From Candidatus Peregrinibacteria bacterium (GTDB lineage Bacteria > Patescibacteriota > Gracilibacteria > UBA1369 > LOWO2-01-FULL-3): DNA of 36,090 bases. Positions 1 to 9,408 of this stretch are shown piece after piece. Within the stretch, counting starts at the first letter, position 1, and each line of letters begins with the position of its first letter. Both the position numbers and the translations under genes were made by a program. The notes below the pieces were generated by a model, which saw nothing but the letters and a program-made list of their open reading frames with translations, did not search any database and was not told the DNA's origin. Location of the stretch: NCBI GenBank assembly GCA_030688025.1, contig JAUYJL010000014.1, positions 1 to 36,090 on the forward strand, read 5' to 3'.

Positions 1-2
1 AT

Positions 3-113
3 CATAAAAAAATATCAGAAGGGCATCATTATTATTCTGCACTATTAGCCGTATCTAGGAAGTTTTTAAGAGAATTTTTCTATATGGCAAAGCAAAATGC
101 CTTCTTCTCTTGA
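3..113 (+). pseudogene. C-terminal tail of a probable IS110-family transposase (cut by window edge)
   Basis: An open frame enters from the left edge and stops at TGA 111-113, giving 36 residues. The tail reads HKKISEGHHYYSALLAVSRK and onward. This resembles the end of IS110/IS116 transposases, where a basic stretch is followed by an ALxAVxRKLL helix and a short tail. Only the C-terminus is visible, so whether the element is intact cannot be judged. The carB promoter starts less than 40 bp downstream, so the element ends directly against a housekeeping gene. Family assignment is pattern recognition on a short fragment. Confidence 0.4.
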
Positions 114-149
114 CCGATTCGTTATAACAAGTTTTCTAAAATCTTTTTG

Positions 150-178
150 TTGACCTTATGTCCGATTTTGCCTAAAAT
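150..178 (+). promoter_or_regulatory. carB promoter, predicted leaderless start
   Basis: TTGACC (150-155), a 17 bp spacer and TAAAAT (173-178). Only 8 bp separate the -10 box from the ATG at 187, so transcription should begin at or next to the start codon. Confidence 0.7.
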
Positions 179-186
179 CTCTGTAA

Positions 187-3100
187 ATGAAGACTGTAAT
201 TAAAGGAAATCCTTCGAAAAAAATCTCCAATAAATTTAAGAAGGTTTTGGTATTGGGAAGTGGCGCACTTAAAATCGGCGAGGCCGGTGAGTTTGATTAT
301 TCCGGTTCTCAAGCCATAAAGGCGCTAAAAGAGGAAGGAATAAAAGTCGTTCTTATCAATCCAAATATTGCGACAATTCAAACGAGCGAAGGACTTGCAG
401 ACAAGATTTATTTCTTGCCGGTAAATCCTTTTTTCGTGGAAAAGGTTATTAAAAAAGAAAAACCCGATGGCATATTTTTGGCTTTTGGAGGCCAAACCGC
501 GCTAAATTGTGGAATAAAACTTTTTGAAAAAGGAATTTTGAAAAAACATGGAGTTGAAGTTTTGGGAACACAAGTAGAGGCAATTCAAAAGACTGAAGAT
601 CGTGCACTTTTCAATAAAGAACTTCAAACAATTGGCGTAAGGGTGCCAAGAAGTCATGCATGTACTACTAAAGATCAAGCGGTTAAGGCGGCGAAAGATA
701 TTGGATTTCCGCTTATTATCAGGGCGGCGTTTACACTTGGAGGAAAGGGAAGTGGATTTGCGAGTGACTTTGCAGAACTTGATGAAATGCTAGATACGGC
801 TTTTGCATTTAGTCCACAGGTTTTGGTTGAGGAAAATTTGAAAGGATGGAAAGAGGTCGAATACGAGGTTGTACGGGACAAAAACGATAATTGCATCACG
901 GTTTGTAATATGGAAAATTTTGATCCACTTGGAATTCATACAGGTGAATCGATCGTTATTGCGCCATCACAAACGCTTACAAATAGCGAATATCACAAAC
1001 TTCGAGAGCTTGCGATAAAAGTTATCAGACATTTCAAAATCGTTGGAGAATGCAATATCCAGTATGCCTTAGATCCTCTTTCTGAGGACTATAGGGTCAT
1101 CGAAGTGAATGCGAGGCTATCTCGTTCATCTGCATTGGCCTCGAAGGCGACAGGCTATCCTTTGGCCCACGTAGCGGCAAAATTGGCGCTCGGATATACT
1201 TTACCGGAATTAAAAAATGCAGTTACAAAAACAACGACGGCTTGTTTTGAGCCTGCATTAGACTATATCGCGCTTAAAATTCCTCGATGGGATTTGAATA
1301 AATTCAGAATGGTTTCAAAAGAAATCACTAGTGAAATGAAATCTGTGGGTGAAATTATGGCCTTAGGAAGGAGTTTTGAGGAGGTCATGCAAAAAGGACT
1401 TCGAATGCTTCAAGTTGGAATGCATGGATTTGTTGCAAATGAAGATATTCAGATAGATATTGATAAAATTGAGAATGATATTGTTCATCCGACTCCAAAA
1501 AGAATCTTGGTGATTGCGGAGGCACTGAAGAGAGGGTGGACTGTTGAGAAAATTTCTAAGATTTCAGGTATTGATAAATGGTTTTTGGACAAATTGAAGA
1601 ATATCGTAGACATGTCGAAGCGCATAACACAGGCAAAAAATGACATTTCGGCTGAGGAGATGCGTGAAGCGAAAAAATCCGGATTTTCGGATAAACAAAT
1701 TGGTTTTTTGACTGACAAAACGGAGCTAGAAGTAAGAACTAAACGAAAGAAATTTGGGATATTGCCATCTATAAAACAGATCGATACTTTGGCGGCGGAA
1801 TATCCGGCAAATACGAATTATCTTTATCTGACTTACCACGGAAATTCTAATGATATTGTCGCGGGAAAAAAGAAAAAAGCGATTATTTTAGGGTCTGGGG
1901 CATACTGTATCGGATCAAGTGTGGAGTTTGATTGGTGTTGCGTAAATGCTGTACAAACAGCCAAAAAAGCTGGATATGAGACAGTGATGATCAACTACAA
2001 TCCGGAAACTGTTTCAACTGATTATGACATTTGTGACAAACTTTATTTTGATGAACTTTCCCTAGAAAGAGTTTTGGATATTTATGAATTTGAAGGTTCT
2101 GTAGAAGGTGTCATAGTGTCAACTGGAGGACAAGTGCCTAATAATTTGGCTTTAAAACTGGATAAACTCGGGGTGAAGATTTTTGGAACTGATGCTAAAA
2201 ACATCGATCGCGCGGAAGATAGAAATAAATTTTCTGAGATGTGCGACAAACTTGGAGTAGATCAGCCAAAATGGAAAGAGCTCGCAAAACTAGAAGATAT
2301 TTATAAATTCGCAGAAGACGTCGGATATCCAGTTTTAGTAAGGCCTTCTTATGTTTTATCGGGCGCGGCGATGAGTGTTGCATATGACAAGCAAGCCATG
2401 GAAACGTTTTTGAACAAGGCTGTTAAAATCTCAAAAGAAGAGAGCGTTGTTGTGTCAAAATTTGAACTTGGAGCGAAAGAAGTTGAAATTGATGCGGTTG
2501 CTTATAAAGGTCAATTGGTCATTTATGCTATCTCTGAACATATCGAAAATGCGGGAGTGCACAGCGGTGATGCGACGATTGTTTTGCCTCCTCAAAAACT
2601 TTATATAGAAACTATTCGCAGAATAAAAGTCATTGCAAAACAAATTGCGAAAGAACTCGATATTTCCGGACCGTTCAATATGCAATTTTTGGCCAAAAAT
2701 AACCGAGTAATGGTCATCGAATGTAACTTGCGAGCGAGCCGAAGTTTCCCATTTTCTTCAAAAGTTACGGGGTATAATTTTATAGAAATTGCGACCCATG
2801 CGATGACTTCAAAAACTTCAAAACATTTGAGCAAAGAAGCGAAAAAACTTTTGGAATATCGAAACTATAAGACTTTGGATTTGGATCATGTCGGAGTAAA
2901 AGCGCCGCAATTTAGTTTCCCGAGACTTAAGGGAGCAGATCCTGTGTCGGGCGTAGAAATGGCTTCTACCGGAGAAGTTGGATGTTTCGGAGAAGACTTA
3001 TATGAGGCATTTTTAAAAGCGATGATCTCTGTCGGATTTGAATTGCCTAAAAAAGGAGTTTTGTTTAGTGTCGGCGGACTGCATGATAAAGCTGAAATCC

Positions 3101-3453
3101 TTCCCATTGCACAAAATTTTGCGGACATGGGATTTGAGATTTTTGCGACCGAAGGGACGAGCGATTTCTTCAAAGAAAATGGAATTAAAAATGAGAAACT
3201 TTGTAAAATTTCGACAAAATGTAAGCCAAATATTATCGATGCAATGATGAAACGCGAATTTGATTTGATTGTAAATATTCCAAAAAATTACAGCAGGACT
3301 ATCGCTACGGATGGCTACATGATCAGAAGAAAGTCAGTTGACCTGAACATTCCACTTATCACAAATGTGCAGGTTGCAAAGATCGTTTCCGAGGCAATTA
3401 AGAAATATTCCGCAGATGATTTGTCGATAAAGGAGAGAGGGGAATATTTTTAG
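187..3453 (+). CDS. carB: Carbamoyl phosphate synthase large subunit
   Basis: Makes carbamoyl phosphate from bicarbonate, ammonia (normally from glutamine via CarA) and two ATP, for pyrimidine and arginine synthesis. At 1088 residues it is full length: two tandem carboxyphosphate/carbamate ATP-grasp halves (about 15-420 and 570-930), an oligomerisation region between them, and a C-terminal MGS-like regulatory domain from about 950. The first half opens with GSGALKIGEAGEFDYSGSQ and the second has GSSVEFDW and NPETVSTDYD. These strings, with KQIDTLAAEYP and GFSDKQI, match the CAD/CPS1-like clade that also occurs in Bacteroidetes rather than the usual GSGPIVIGQACEFDYSG bacterial type. No carA or other pyr gene lies in the window. 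The promoter sits immediately before the ATG, and a terminator follows at 3482. Confidence 0.96.
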   Translation: MKTVIKGNPSKKISNKFKKVLVLGSGALKIGEAGEFDYSGSQAIKALKEEGIKVVLINPNIATIQTSEGLADKIYFLPVNPFFVEKVIKKEKPDGIFLAFGGQTALNCGIKLFEKGILKKHGVEVLGTQVEAIQKTEDRALFNKELQTIGVRVPRSHACTTKDQAVKAAKDIGFPLIIRAAFTLGGKGSGFASDFAELDEMLDTAFAFSPQVLVEENLKGWKEVEYEVVRDKNDNCITVCNMENFDPLGIHTGESIVIAPSQTLTNSEYHKLRELAIKVIRHFKIVGECNIQYALDPLSEDYRVIEVNARLSRSSALASKATGYPLAHVAAKLALGYTLPELKNAVTKTTTACFEPALDYIALKIPRWDLNKFRMVSKEITSEMKSVGEIMALGRSFEEVMQKGLRMLQVGMHGFVANEDIQIDIDKIENDIVHPTPKRILVIAEALKRGWTVEKISKISGIDKWFLDKLKNIVDMSKRITQAKNDISAEEMREAKKSGFSDKQIGFLTDKTELEVRTKRKKFGILPSIKQIDTLAAEYPANTNYLYLTYHGNSNDIVAGKKKKAIILGSGAYCIGSSVEFDWCCVNAVQTAKKAGYETVMINYNPETVSTDYDICDKLYFDELSLERVLDIYEFEGSVEGVIVSTGGQVPNNLALKLDKLGVKIFGTDAKNIDRAEDRNKFSEMCDKLGVDQPKWKELAKLEDIYKFAEDVGYPVLVRPSYVLSGAAMSVAYDKQAMETFLNKAVKISKEESVVVSKFELGAKEVEIDAVAYKGQLVIYAISEHIENAGVHSGDATIVLPPQKLYIETIRRIKVIAKQIAKELDISGPFNMQFLAKNNRVMVIECNLRASRSFPFSSKVTGYNFIEIATHAMTSKTSKHLSKEAKKLLEYRNYKTLDLDHVGVKAPQFSFPRLKGADPVSGVEMASTGEVGCFGEDLYEAFLKAMISVGFELPKKGVLFSVGGLHDKAEILPIAQNFADMGFEIFATEGTSDFFKENGIKNEKLCKISTKCKPNIIDAMMKREFDLIVNIPKNYSRTIATDGYMIRRKSVDLNIPLITNVQVAKIVSEAIKKYSADDLSIKERGEYF

Positions 3454-3481
3454 GAGGATTGACTCTGCGAATCATGGATTT

Positions 3482-3505
3482 CGGCCTTTTAAAGGTCGCT
3501 TTTTT
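3482..3505 (+). terminator. Rho-independent terminator after carB
   Basis: CGGCCTTT and AAAGGTCG pair (one G-U) around a minimal loop, followed by CTTTTTT. It lies 29 bp past the carB stop and just ahead of the next gene's -10 box. Confidence 0.7.
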
Positions 3506-3506
3506 G

Positions 3507-3515
3507 TGGTATAAT
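3507..3515 (+). promoter_or_regulatory. Extended -10 promoter of the 1177-residue protein gene
   Basis: TGGTATAAT is a perfect extended -10 element; no strong -35 is seen because the preceding bases belong to the carB terminator. The predicted leader is about 18 nt, AT-rich and without a Shine-Dalgarno sequence. Confidence 0.6.
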
Positions 3516-3539
3516 GTTTCGATATTTAAATTTTAAGAA

Positions 3540-6500
3540 ATGGCTGGTCCCGAATTAAATACAGAGGCCCCGAGGTTAAGCAATAATGTTGCCTTAAACT
3601 TCAAATATAACTTTAAAGACGAAAAACCTGAGGGGTTTGATGTCCTTAGGTGGAATCTGTATGCGGCTTGTTCTAGCGCAAGCCGAGCACTTGGATTTAA
3701 AGGAAGAGATATCTATTTAACTTCGAGTACTCAGTCCCGAGCGATAATGTCAGCCCTTAGGAACACCAAAATTAAAAGCCCTAGAAGCGACAAACAAGTG
3801 TCTGCATTGCTATATCTTAGAGTTTTGGCTGCCGAGAAAAAAATCGCAAAAATTGTAGTTAAAAAAAATTCTTCTTTTTCTTTTTTAGATAAAAATGGAG
3901 ATGAAATTTTCAGTTTCAATGAGCGTGGTGCTAACATAGAAGCTCTTTTGTCAGATTCTGTGCGTAGACGCAGAGGAATACAGGAATCTCTTTTGGGATT
4001 TCTTTCTCGAAAGACCAAAGAATTTGTCCGCAAGACGAAAAAAGCTTCTAAAAAGATCGGCATAGATTTCGATAGAGACGATTTTCAGCCATCGGAAAAA
4101 GTTCCGACTCTTGGGGTTGCAAGCCTCGAACAAGGATTTTCGCCTCTTGATTTGATGCGTACTTCCGGAAAGGCGCCTGATGTTATTGAAGATAGATTTA
4201 GAAAATTGGCCGTCTGTTCGTCTTATGCAACTCAATTGCTTATTCAAGAATTTGGAAAGACTGCTGTCGCTAGGGCCGGACTTATCAAAAACGGTAAATT
4301 CCCAAATGCTTGGGACATAAAAGAAAATGGGCTTAGGGCCGGCGGAATTTCTGTCGCCGCGAGCACAGTTAATTCTTTGAGACAAAGATCTGATGGGAGA
4401 ATGGAGGTCAGTAATAAGTCTGGCTATGTAAGAAATATCGGAAAAATTTTTGAGAATACGGATGATGGACATTATCCTTCTCTTATCACTGCTTTTCATT
4501 TTACGACTCATTATGCAAAATCGGTTGTTGCGGCAAATATGGCCAGAGACCCCGAATTTAGAAGTTATAATTCTCACGTTTTAGTGTGTATTGGAAGAGA
4601 AGATCCAAAATTTGCCGATGTTAAATCTAGAGGAAAATTAGAAAAATTTATACGATCAAAAACAAAAATTGCTTCTAAGTTTCATGGATTTTTGAACATA
4701 AAAATTTATAAAAAAGATGGTAGGGTTGTAGATCTTGCTTATAAAAAGACTCACGGCGTTACGGTGGAAGCCGGTGATCGTGTGTCTTGGCAAGACGTAT
4801 TGGTTTCAGATTTTTTCCACAGAAAAGAGCGAGTTTTGGGGTTGGCTTTATACGCTTCAAGCTCCATAGAAATTATTACGGAGCAGTTGGTTTTGAATGG
4901 AGTTAAGAAGGCCACGCCTAAATATGAAGCTGCGGATTATTTCCATTTTAAACCTGGTGCTTCAATCACCGTACAATTGAAAGAACGCTTTAATCTAGAC
5001 GACACCGGTGTTCGTTATTATTTGGCCGCGTTGGCAGATGCAGGAATTGACACGAATAGAGTTTCTCCAAAAACTATTATTCCTGTCTTCGATATTGCAA
5101 AAATGAAAGCGGGAATTGACGCCAAAGGTGGGCCTGAAAAAGTTTTGGCCAGCATAAGAATCGACAGGGCCAGAGATTATAATGAAAGCAGAACTGATGG
5201 AGCCTTCACGGTTTTGGAAGCGGGAAAAACTCCTTGGGATCATTTTGGAAAACATTTTGAATCGAATTTTAAAGGAAATCATGCGCTAACAAATGAGGAA
5301 AAAAATTATATTTTGAAGGCTGTCGATTGGAGTTGTCCGACGATGGATTTGGCGTCAACGCCAATCAGGTTTCAGGCTGGAGACAGCGTGTTTCTATCTT
5401 ACAAGCGGATTGGAGAGATCATCTCGGCCGTCAAAGAAATTCAGGCCAAAAAATTTGGAAAAAATGATTACGTTAAGATTATTAAACCCGGCGAATATCC
5501 TTATGGATTTGTTCAAAGCAGTTTTGATGCCGAAGCCGCGGCGCTTGGATATAAAACTCTTAGATATGAAAATTTGGATGGAACGGATAAAGGTTATCTT
5601 TTGCGTGTTCTTGATGTTTGCAGTGATGATGTGGATTTAGGGCTTACTTCTGACTCAAAAGGAAGAAGTCTGTTTAAACATTTTGTTGAGGGAGCAAGGC
5701 TTATTCTTAGAAAAACAGATTTGAAAAATGCAATTAAAATAATTGCTGAAAAACAGGAATTACAGGCTGCTCCGGAATCTGTCGCCTTATCAAGTTCCAA
5801 GGGAAAATTTGATGTTAATCCGGACGTAAAAACGGCTATCGATTCTGTTTTCGGGAACGATATTGTTGTCAGAAATTGTCTGTATTTAGTTTGGCTGAAC
5901 GAGCAGGCAAGAGGTGGATGGAGGGCCTTTGCAAAAAAAACATATGTGGCTGTTGGCGGAACGGCTCGTTCCGTTGGGGAATTCCAGATAAGAGTGACCA
6001 ACCAAGATTTGAAGGCGTGCCGCGGAATGTTTGAAAAACATGGAATTAAGCCTCCACAAAATCGAGATGAACTTGTCACTTTGGTAAGGGATAACTTAAC
6101 TGCCGCAACAATTGTCGCGGGAATGAGAATCAAAGAGTCCGCAACTTCATTTAGCCATTTTATGGTACGAAATGGAGAATCTCCTCATCTCCTTGATAAA
6201 AATTTCACTGTTATGACTGTGAATAGTTATAACAGGTCGATAGATTCCGTGTACAAAGCCGTTTTTCAAAACTGGGCTTATAATTTGGCAAGTCAATCTG
6301 GGGCTTCGGGCAAAGTGAATCTTTCTAATATAGATTCTTTGATCAAAGAGCCCGGAGCAAGAGCATCTGCAAAAAAGAATATTATTTTGACATTTAAAGC
6401 CGTTGCTGAAAAATTGATTGCCGAGGGAAAAATAAAATTTAGTGGAAATGTAGACAGAGAAGTTTCAAAAATTCTTACAAATAATATTGCCTTTATCGAA

Positions 6501-7073
6501 GGTGATCTTTTCCGCCAAATGAAGGGTTGGTATGAATCCGATTCAGGGAAAAAACTTTCGTTTGTTTTCACCAATCAAGAACTTGCGCGTGGAGATGGTG
6601 TTTTCTCTTATGGACAGCGTTTTCTGAAGCAAGAAAAAGCTTGGGGTGGCCTTTTCAAAGATCATACCGCTCTTGCATCTTCTTTTGATGAACTTGGAAA
6701 AGAGCCCGTGGTTGCCGCCTTTGTTCCGGAGATTGAGCATGAGAATATTGGCGCCAAGATGGTTGCGGAACGAAAAGAAGAGTTGAGAAAAAAATTATTT
6801 AGGTCTTGTGGAATTGATAGATGCTTAGTCGACGGGAATTTGACCTGTCAGGCAGATGGGATGCCTATGTATTCTCGTGCTGGAAGAGGAAAAGAATCAA
6901 TTTTGCCAGCTTATTCAAAATTACGCTTCGTTGATCTTGTTCAGGAAAATGGCGTCCTTTGGGCAAAAGTTGAAAAAGGAGGAGATGGAAATAAGAAAAA
7001 ACAAGTGGGATACGTTATGTTTAATCAAGATTTATTCGCTCCTGCTGAAGGCAATATTGCCACTGTCTGGTAA
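3540..7073 (+). CDS. Large uncharacterised protein with possible lysozyme-like and SH3-like regions
   Basis: A 1177-residue protein that I do not recognise as a whole. It has no signal peptide and no membrane segment. Around residues 780-900 a stretch resembles lytic-transglycosylase/lysozyme-like folds: a Glu at about 788 (VWLNEQARGG), then TARSVGEFQIRV near 805-817, comparable to the GLMQI/GPMQV turn of such enzymes, then a helical part with TVNSYNRS. The last 65 residues (from about 1108) look like a bacterial SH3 domain: SRAGRGKESILPAYSKLRFV, LWAKVEK, KKQVGYV. Two internal stretches (FKPGASITVQLKERF, FQAGDSVFLSYKRIGEII) vaguely recall LysM. Taken together a role on peptidoglycan is possible, but the lack of a secretion signal argues against certainty. 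It is transcribed alone between carB and pdxS from its own promoter. Confidence 0.85.
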   Translation: MAGPELNTEAPRLSNNVALNFKYNFKDEKPEGFDVLRWNLYAACSSASRALGFKGRDIYLTSSTQSRAIMSALRNTKIKSPRSDKQVSALLYLRVLAAEKKIAKIVVKKNSSFSFLDKNGDEIFSFNERGANIEALLSDSVRRRRGIQESLLGFLSRKTKEFVRKTKKASKKIGIDFDRDDFQPSEKVPTLGVASLEQGFSPLDLMRTSGKAPDVIEDRFRKLAVCSSYATQLLIQEFGKTAVARAGLIKNGKFPNAWDIKENGLRAGGISVAASTVNSLRQRSDGRMEVSNKSGYVRNIGKIFENTDDGHYPSLITAFHFTTHYAKSVVAANMARDPEFRSYNSHVLVCIGREDPKFADVKSRGKLEKFIRSKTKIASKFHGFLNIKIYKKDGRVVDLAYKKTHGVTVEAGDRVSWQDVLVSDFFHRKERVLGLALYASSSIEIITEQLVLNGVKKATPKYEAADYFHFKPGASITVQLKERFNLDDTGVRYYLAALADAGIDTNRVSPKTIIPVFDIAKMKAGIDAKGGPEKVLASIRIDRARDYNESRTDGAFTVLEAGKTPWDHFGKHFESNFKGNHALTNEEKNYILKAVDWSCPTMDLASTPIRFQAGDSVFLSYKRIGEIISAVKEIQAKKFGKNDYVKIIKPGEYPYGFVQSSFDAEAAALGYKTLRYENLDGTDKGYLLRVLDVCSDDVDLGLTSDSKGRSLFKHFVEGARLILRKTDLKNAIKIIAEKQELQAAPESVALSSSKGKFDVNPDVKTAIDSVFGNDIVVRNCLYLVWLNEQARGGWRAFAKKTYVAVGGTARSVGEFQIRVTNQDLKACRGMFEKHGIKPPQNRDELVTLVRDNLTAATIVAGMRIKESATSFSHFMVRNGESPHLLDKNFTVMTVNSYNRSIDSVYKAVFQNWAYNLASQSGASGKVNLSNIDSLIKEPGARASAKKNIILTFKAVAEKLIAEGKIKFSGNVDREVSKILTNNIAFIEGDLFRQMKGWYESDSGKKLSFVFTNQELARGDGVFSYGQRFLKQEKAWGGLFKDHTALASSFDELGKEPVVAAFVPEIEHENIGAKMVAERKEELRKKLFRSCGIDRCLVDGNLTCQADGMPMYSRAGRGKESILPAYSKLRFVDLVQENGVLWAKVEKGGDGNKKKQVGYVMFNQDLFAPAEGNIATVW

Positions 7074-7079
7074 ATACAA

Positions 7080-7108
7080 TTGAACTTTGCTGGCTTGGCA
7101 TATACAAT
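7080..7108 (+). promoter_or_regulatory. pdxS promoter
   Basis: TTGAAC (7080-7085), a 17 bp spacer and TACAAT (7103-7108). It starts only 4 bp past the previous stop codon. It excludes a TTG start at 7087 and supports ATG 7141. Confidence 0.75.
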
Positions 7109-7140
7109 ACGGGGGCTTTTTACTTGTGAAAGAAAGATTT

Positions 7141-8022
7141 ATGAAAGAACAAAAAAATACATTTAAGTTGAAGTCTGGTTTGGCGCAAATGCTGAAAGGT
7201 GGAGTTATCATGGATGTTGTTAATGCTGAACAGGCAAAGATCGCAGAGGCTGCCGGTGCGTGCGCGGTGATGGCTCTTGAACGCGTTCCGTCTGATATTC
7301 GAAGAGATGGCGGCGTTGCGAGAATGAGCGATCCTAAAATGATTAAAGAAATCATGAAAGTTTCTTCAATTCCTGTGATGGCAAAGGTGAGAATCGGGCA
7401 TTTTGTTGAGGCGCAAATTTTGGAAAGTTTGGGAGTTGATTATATTGATGAAAGTGAAGTTTTGACTCCAGCAGATGAAAAATATCATATCGATAAATCA
7501 AAATTCAAAGTTCCTTTTGTTTGTGGAGCTCGAAATTTGGGCGAGGCACTGCGAAGAATTGAAGAAGGTGCGGCTATGATTAGAACGAAAGGTGAGGCCG
7601 GAACCGGTAATGTTGTTGAGGCGGTTAGACATATGAGAACTATGAATGAAGAAATTGAGGCGTTGAGATTAATGACTGACGTAAAATTGAAAGAATTTGC
7701 AAAAAAAGAAAGAATAAGCCTTGAGACCGTGAAAGAAGTAAGGCGGCTAGGCCGCCTTATGGTCGTAAATTTTGCGGCTGGCGGAATTGCTACTCCTGCA
7801 GATGCGGCCTTGATGATGCAACTTGGATGCGATGGAGTTTTTGTTGGAAGTGGAATTTTTAAATCATCAAATCCTCCCGCTCGTGCGAAATCTATTGTCG
7901 AAGCAACTCTTCATTTTAGAGATGCGGCGATTTTGGCAAAATGCTCTGAAGGGCTAGGCGAGCCGATGGCGAGCCTTGAGATCTCGAAGCTTGAAGATAA
8001 ATATGCGGAGAGAGGATGGTAA
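7141..8022 (+). CDS. pdxS: Pyridoxal 5'-phosphate synthase subunit PdxS
   Basis: Synthase subunit of the DXP-independent vitamin B6 pathway. It condenses ribose 5-phosphate, glyceraldehyde 3-phosphate and ammonia into PLP in a dodecamer, with ammonia supplied by PdxT. At 293 residues it is full length with near-canonical sequence: [14 protein letters not shown] at the N-terminus, the Schiff-base lysine in VMAKVRIGH, the second catalytic lysine in [18 protein letters not shown], and the phosphate-binding [19 protein letters not shown] and [12 protein letters not shown] loops. The frame is open upstream to 7087, but a promoter lies there and family members begin near this Met. pdxT is not adjacent; it sits 2.7 kb downstream. 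The gene ends one base from the convergent hydrolase gene. Confidence 0.97.
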   Translation: MKEQKNTFKLKSGLAQMLKGGVIMDVVNAEQAKIAEAAGACAVMALERVPSDIRRDGGVARMSDPKMIKEIMKVSSIPVMAKVRIGHFVEAQILESLGVDYIDESEVLTPADEKYHIDKSKFKVPFVCGARNLGEALRRIEEGAAMIRTKGEAGTGNVVEAVRHMRTMNEEIEALRLMTDVKLKEFAKKERISLETVKEVRRLGRLMVVNFAAGGIATPADAALMMQLGCDGVFVGSGIFKSSNPPARAKSIVEATLHFRDAAILAKCSEGLGEPMASLEISKLEDKYAERGW

Positions 8023-9273
8023 TTATCTTGGATTAAGTCTTCCGGCTTGGCCGTGACCATTATGCCATGTCAATGGATACTGGAGCCCTGAAAGGTCCAT
8101 GTGGCTGTTCGTGCTGTATCGGCTTTTTATTAAGCTTGCTTCATATCCGGAGTCTCTCCATCTTTTTACCATTTCGAAAATTTTCGATGCGGGAACTGTT
8201 TTGTCTCCTGGACGGAAAATCACTTTAATTGGAATTCTGCTTACTAAATCCCTATGATCCTGCATTTTTTTATCTTTTGACATTTTCACGAGAGGATCTC
8301 CGTCTAGCTGAGCAACTAATTCCGGGAAAACTCCTGTTGCCCTGAAACATGCGGTATTTACTTCTCTTATTATTGCTTTTGCTTTTATTTTAAATGGATT
8401 ATCTTCTTCTCCTTCGTGAGCCATGGTTCGCAATTCAGGCATCATTAATTTACCTAATACTTCTTCTCCTATTTGAGCTGATGCTCCAAATGCTCCCGGA
8501 AATCCATGCGCCACCGAAGTCCCCACCATCTTTAATAGATGCATGCCTGTTCCCAATGGAAAAGCTCCTGTCGGTACCGGTGCGTCTAAATTCACGCCAT
8601 TGATTCTTCTTACATGCCTATCTGGCAAAAGATCCGGTCTAGCTAATGCTTTTGAAACAATTAATCCTCCTAAACTATAACCTTCCAGTGCTATTGGGCT
8701 ATCATTGAATTCTTCTATTAAATTCGAAATTTGCTCGGCCGCTTCTCTTAAATAATCATTATCTATATTTGTCTTGCCTCCCAATAAAGAAATTCTTTTT
8801 GATCTGTTTGCATATTCTTCTGTTCCTCCTCCAAGTAAATTTATAAAAACATATCTAATTCCTGTAACGGCAAATGGTATGAAATTTTGATAATAATGAG
8901 GCGTGTTTACGCTGTATCCTCCAAGGATTATGTGGGTTTCTTTGATTATTTCCGGATCTTTCGGTTCGACTATTGTTTCTGCAACTTCATGTTCGCATTC
9001 TCCGACTTTAATTTTTCGTTTTCTAACTTCGAAGGTGATTCCTTGTCCACCTACGTCAATTGTTTCTTTTCCATTTGTCGGAGTGTAAATATTTTCAGGA
9101 GGCGCAACAACATGTGAGTAAAGAGCGTCTCTTACTTGTAGTCTTGTTTTATCTGCAACGTTGCGATCATTTACAAGGGGCTGGATTTGCTCAGGAATAG
9201 CCCTGTTGAAAGAATGATTATATGATGCGGCTTCAGGACGGTTTGGTCTCATGGTTGATTTATTTTTTAGCAT
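8023..9273 (-). CDS. Alpha/beta-hydrolase fold protein
   Basis: A 416-residue protein with a serine-hydrolase signature: nucleophile elbow GYSLGGL (Ser near residue 200), an acid candidate in FRPGDKTVP and a C-terminal His in NSHMDL, in the order expected of the fold. The first 100 residues are variable and may form a separate N-terminal segment. No signal peptide or membrane anchor is seen, so it is probably cytoplasmic; the substrate is unknown (lipase, esterase and thioesterase are all possible). Translation may start at Met1 (9273) or at Met8 (9252), which is preceded by an AT-rich AAATAAATCAACC leader typical of this genome. A TTGACA box lies on the minus strand at 9306-9301, but no good -10 matches it. 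Convergent with pdxS, with no gap. Confidence 0.8.
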   Translation of the reverse strand: MLKNKSTMRPNRPEAASYNHSFNRAIPEQIQPLVNDRNVADKTRLQVRDALYSHVVAPPENIYTPTNGKETIDVGGQGITFEVRKRKIKVGECEHEVAETIVEPKDPEIIKETHIILGGYSVNTPHYYQNFIPFAVTGIRYVFINLLGGGTEEYANRSKRISLLGGKTNIDNDYLREAAEQISNLIEEFNDSPIALEGYSLGGLIVSKALARPDLLPDRHVRRINGVNLDAPVPTGAFPLGTGMHLLKMVGTSVAHGFPGAFGASAQIGEEVLGKLMMPELRTMAHEGEEDNPFKIKAKAIIREVNTACFRATGVFPELVAQLDGDPLVKMSKDKKMQDHRDLVSRIPIKVIFRPGDKTVPASKIFEMVKRWRDSGYEASLIKSRYSTNSHMDLSGLQYPLTWHNGHGQAGRLNPR

Positions 9274-9340
9274 GCTAGGCTACCCCCAAATGCGCCGCTT
9301 TGTCAAGCCCAGCCTTGCTCAAGGAACAAAGTCTTTAATT

Positions 9341-9368
9341 TTAGATTATTGTTATTTTTTGCTATAAT
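9341..9368 (+). promoter_or_regulatory. Promoter of the 9409 membrane-protein gene
   Basis: TTAGAT (9341-9346), 16 bp, then TATAAT (9363-9368) with an upstream TG (extended -10, TGCTATAAT). The leader of about 33 nt carries TTTAACCAATT and no Shine-Dalgarno sequence. Confidence 0.65.
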
Positions 9369-9408
9369 CTTTTTGTTTAATTAATAAAATAAATTTAACC
9401 AATTTCCT

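Noticed and set aside
3951-4577. 208-residue minus-strand open frame inside the large orphan gene
   Set aside because: Shadow frame with no start signals and no family pattern; the plus-strand frame is continuous for 1177 codons behind a good promoter.
7087-7140. N-terminal extension of PdxS from TTG 7087
   Set aside because: The pdxS promoter occupies this stretch and the added residues are not family-like.
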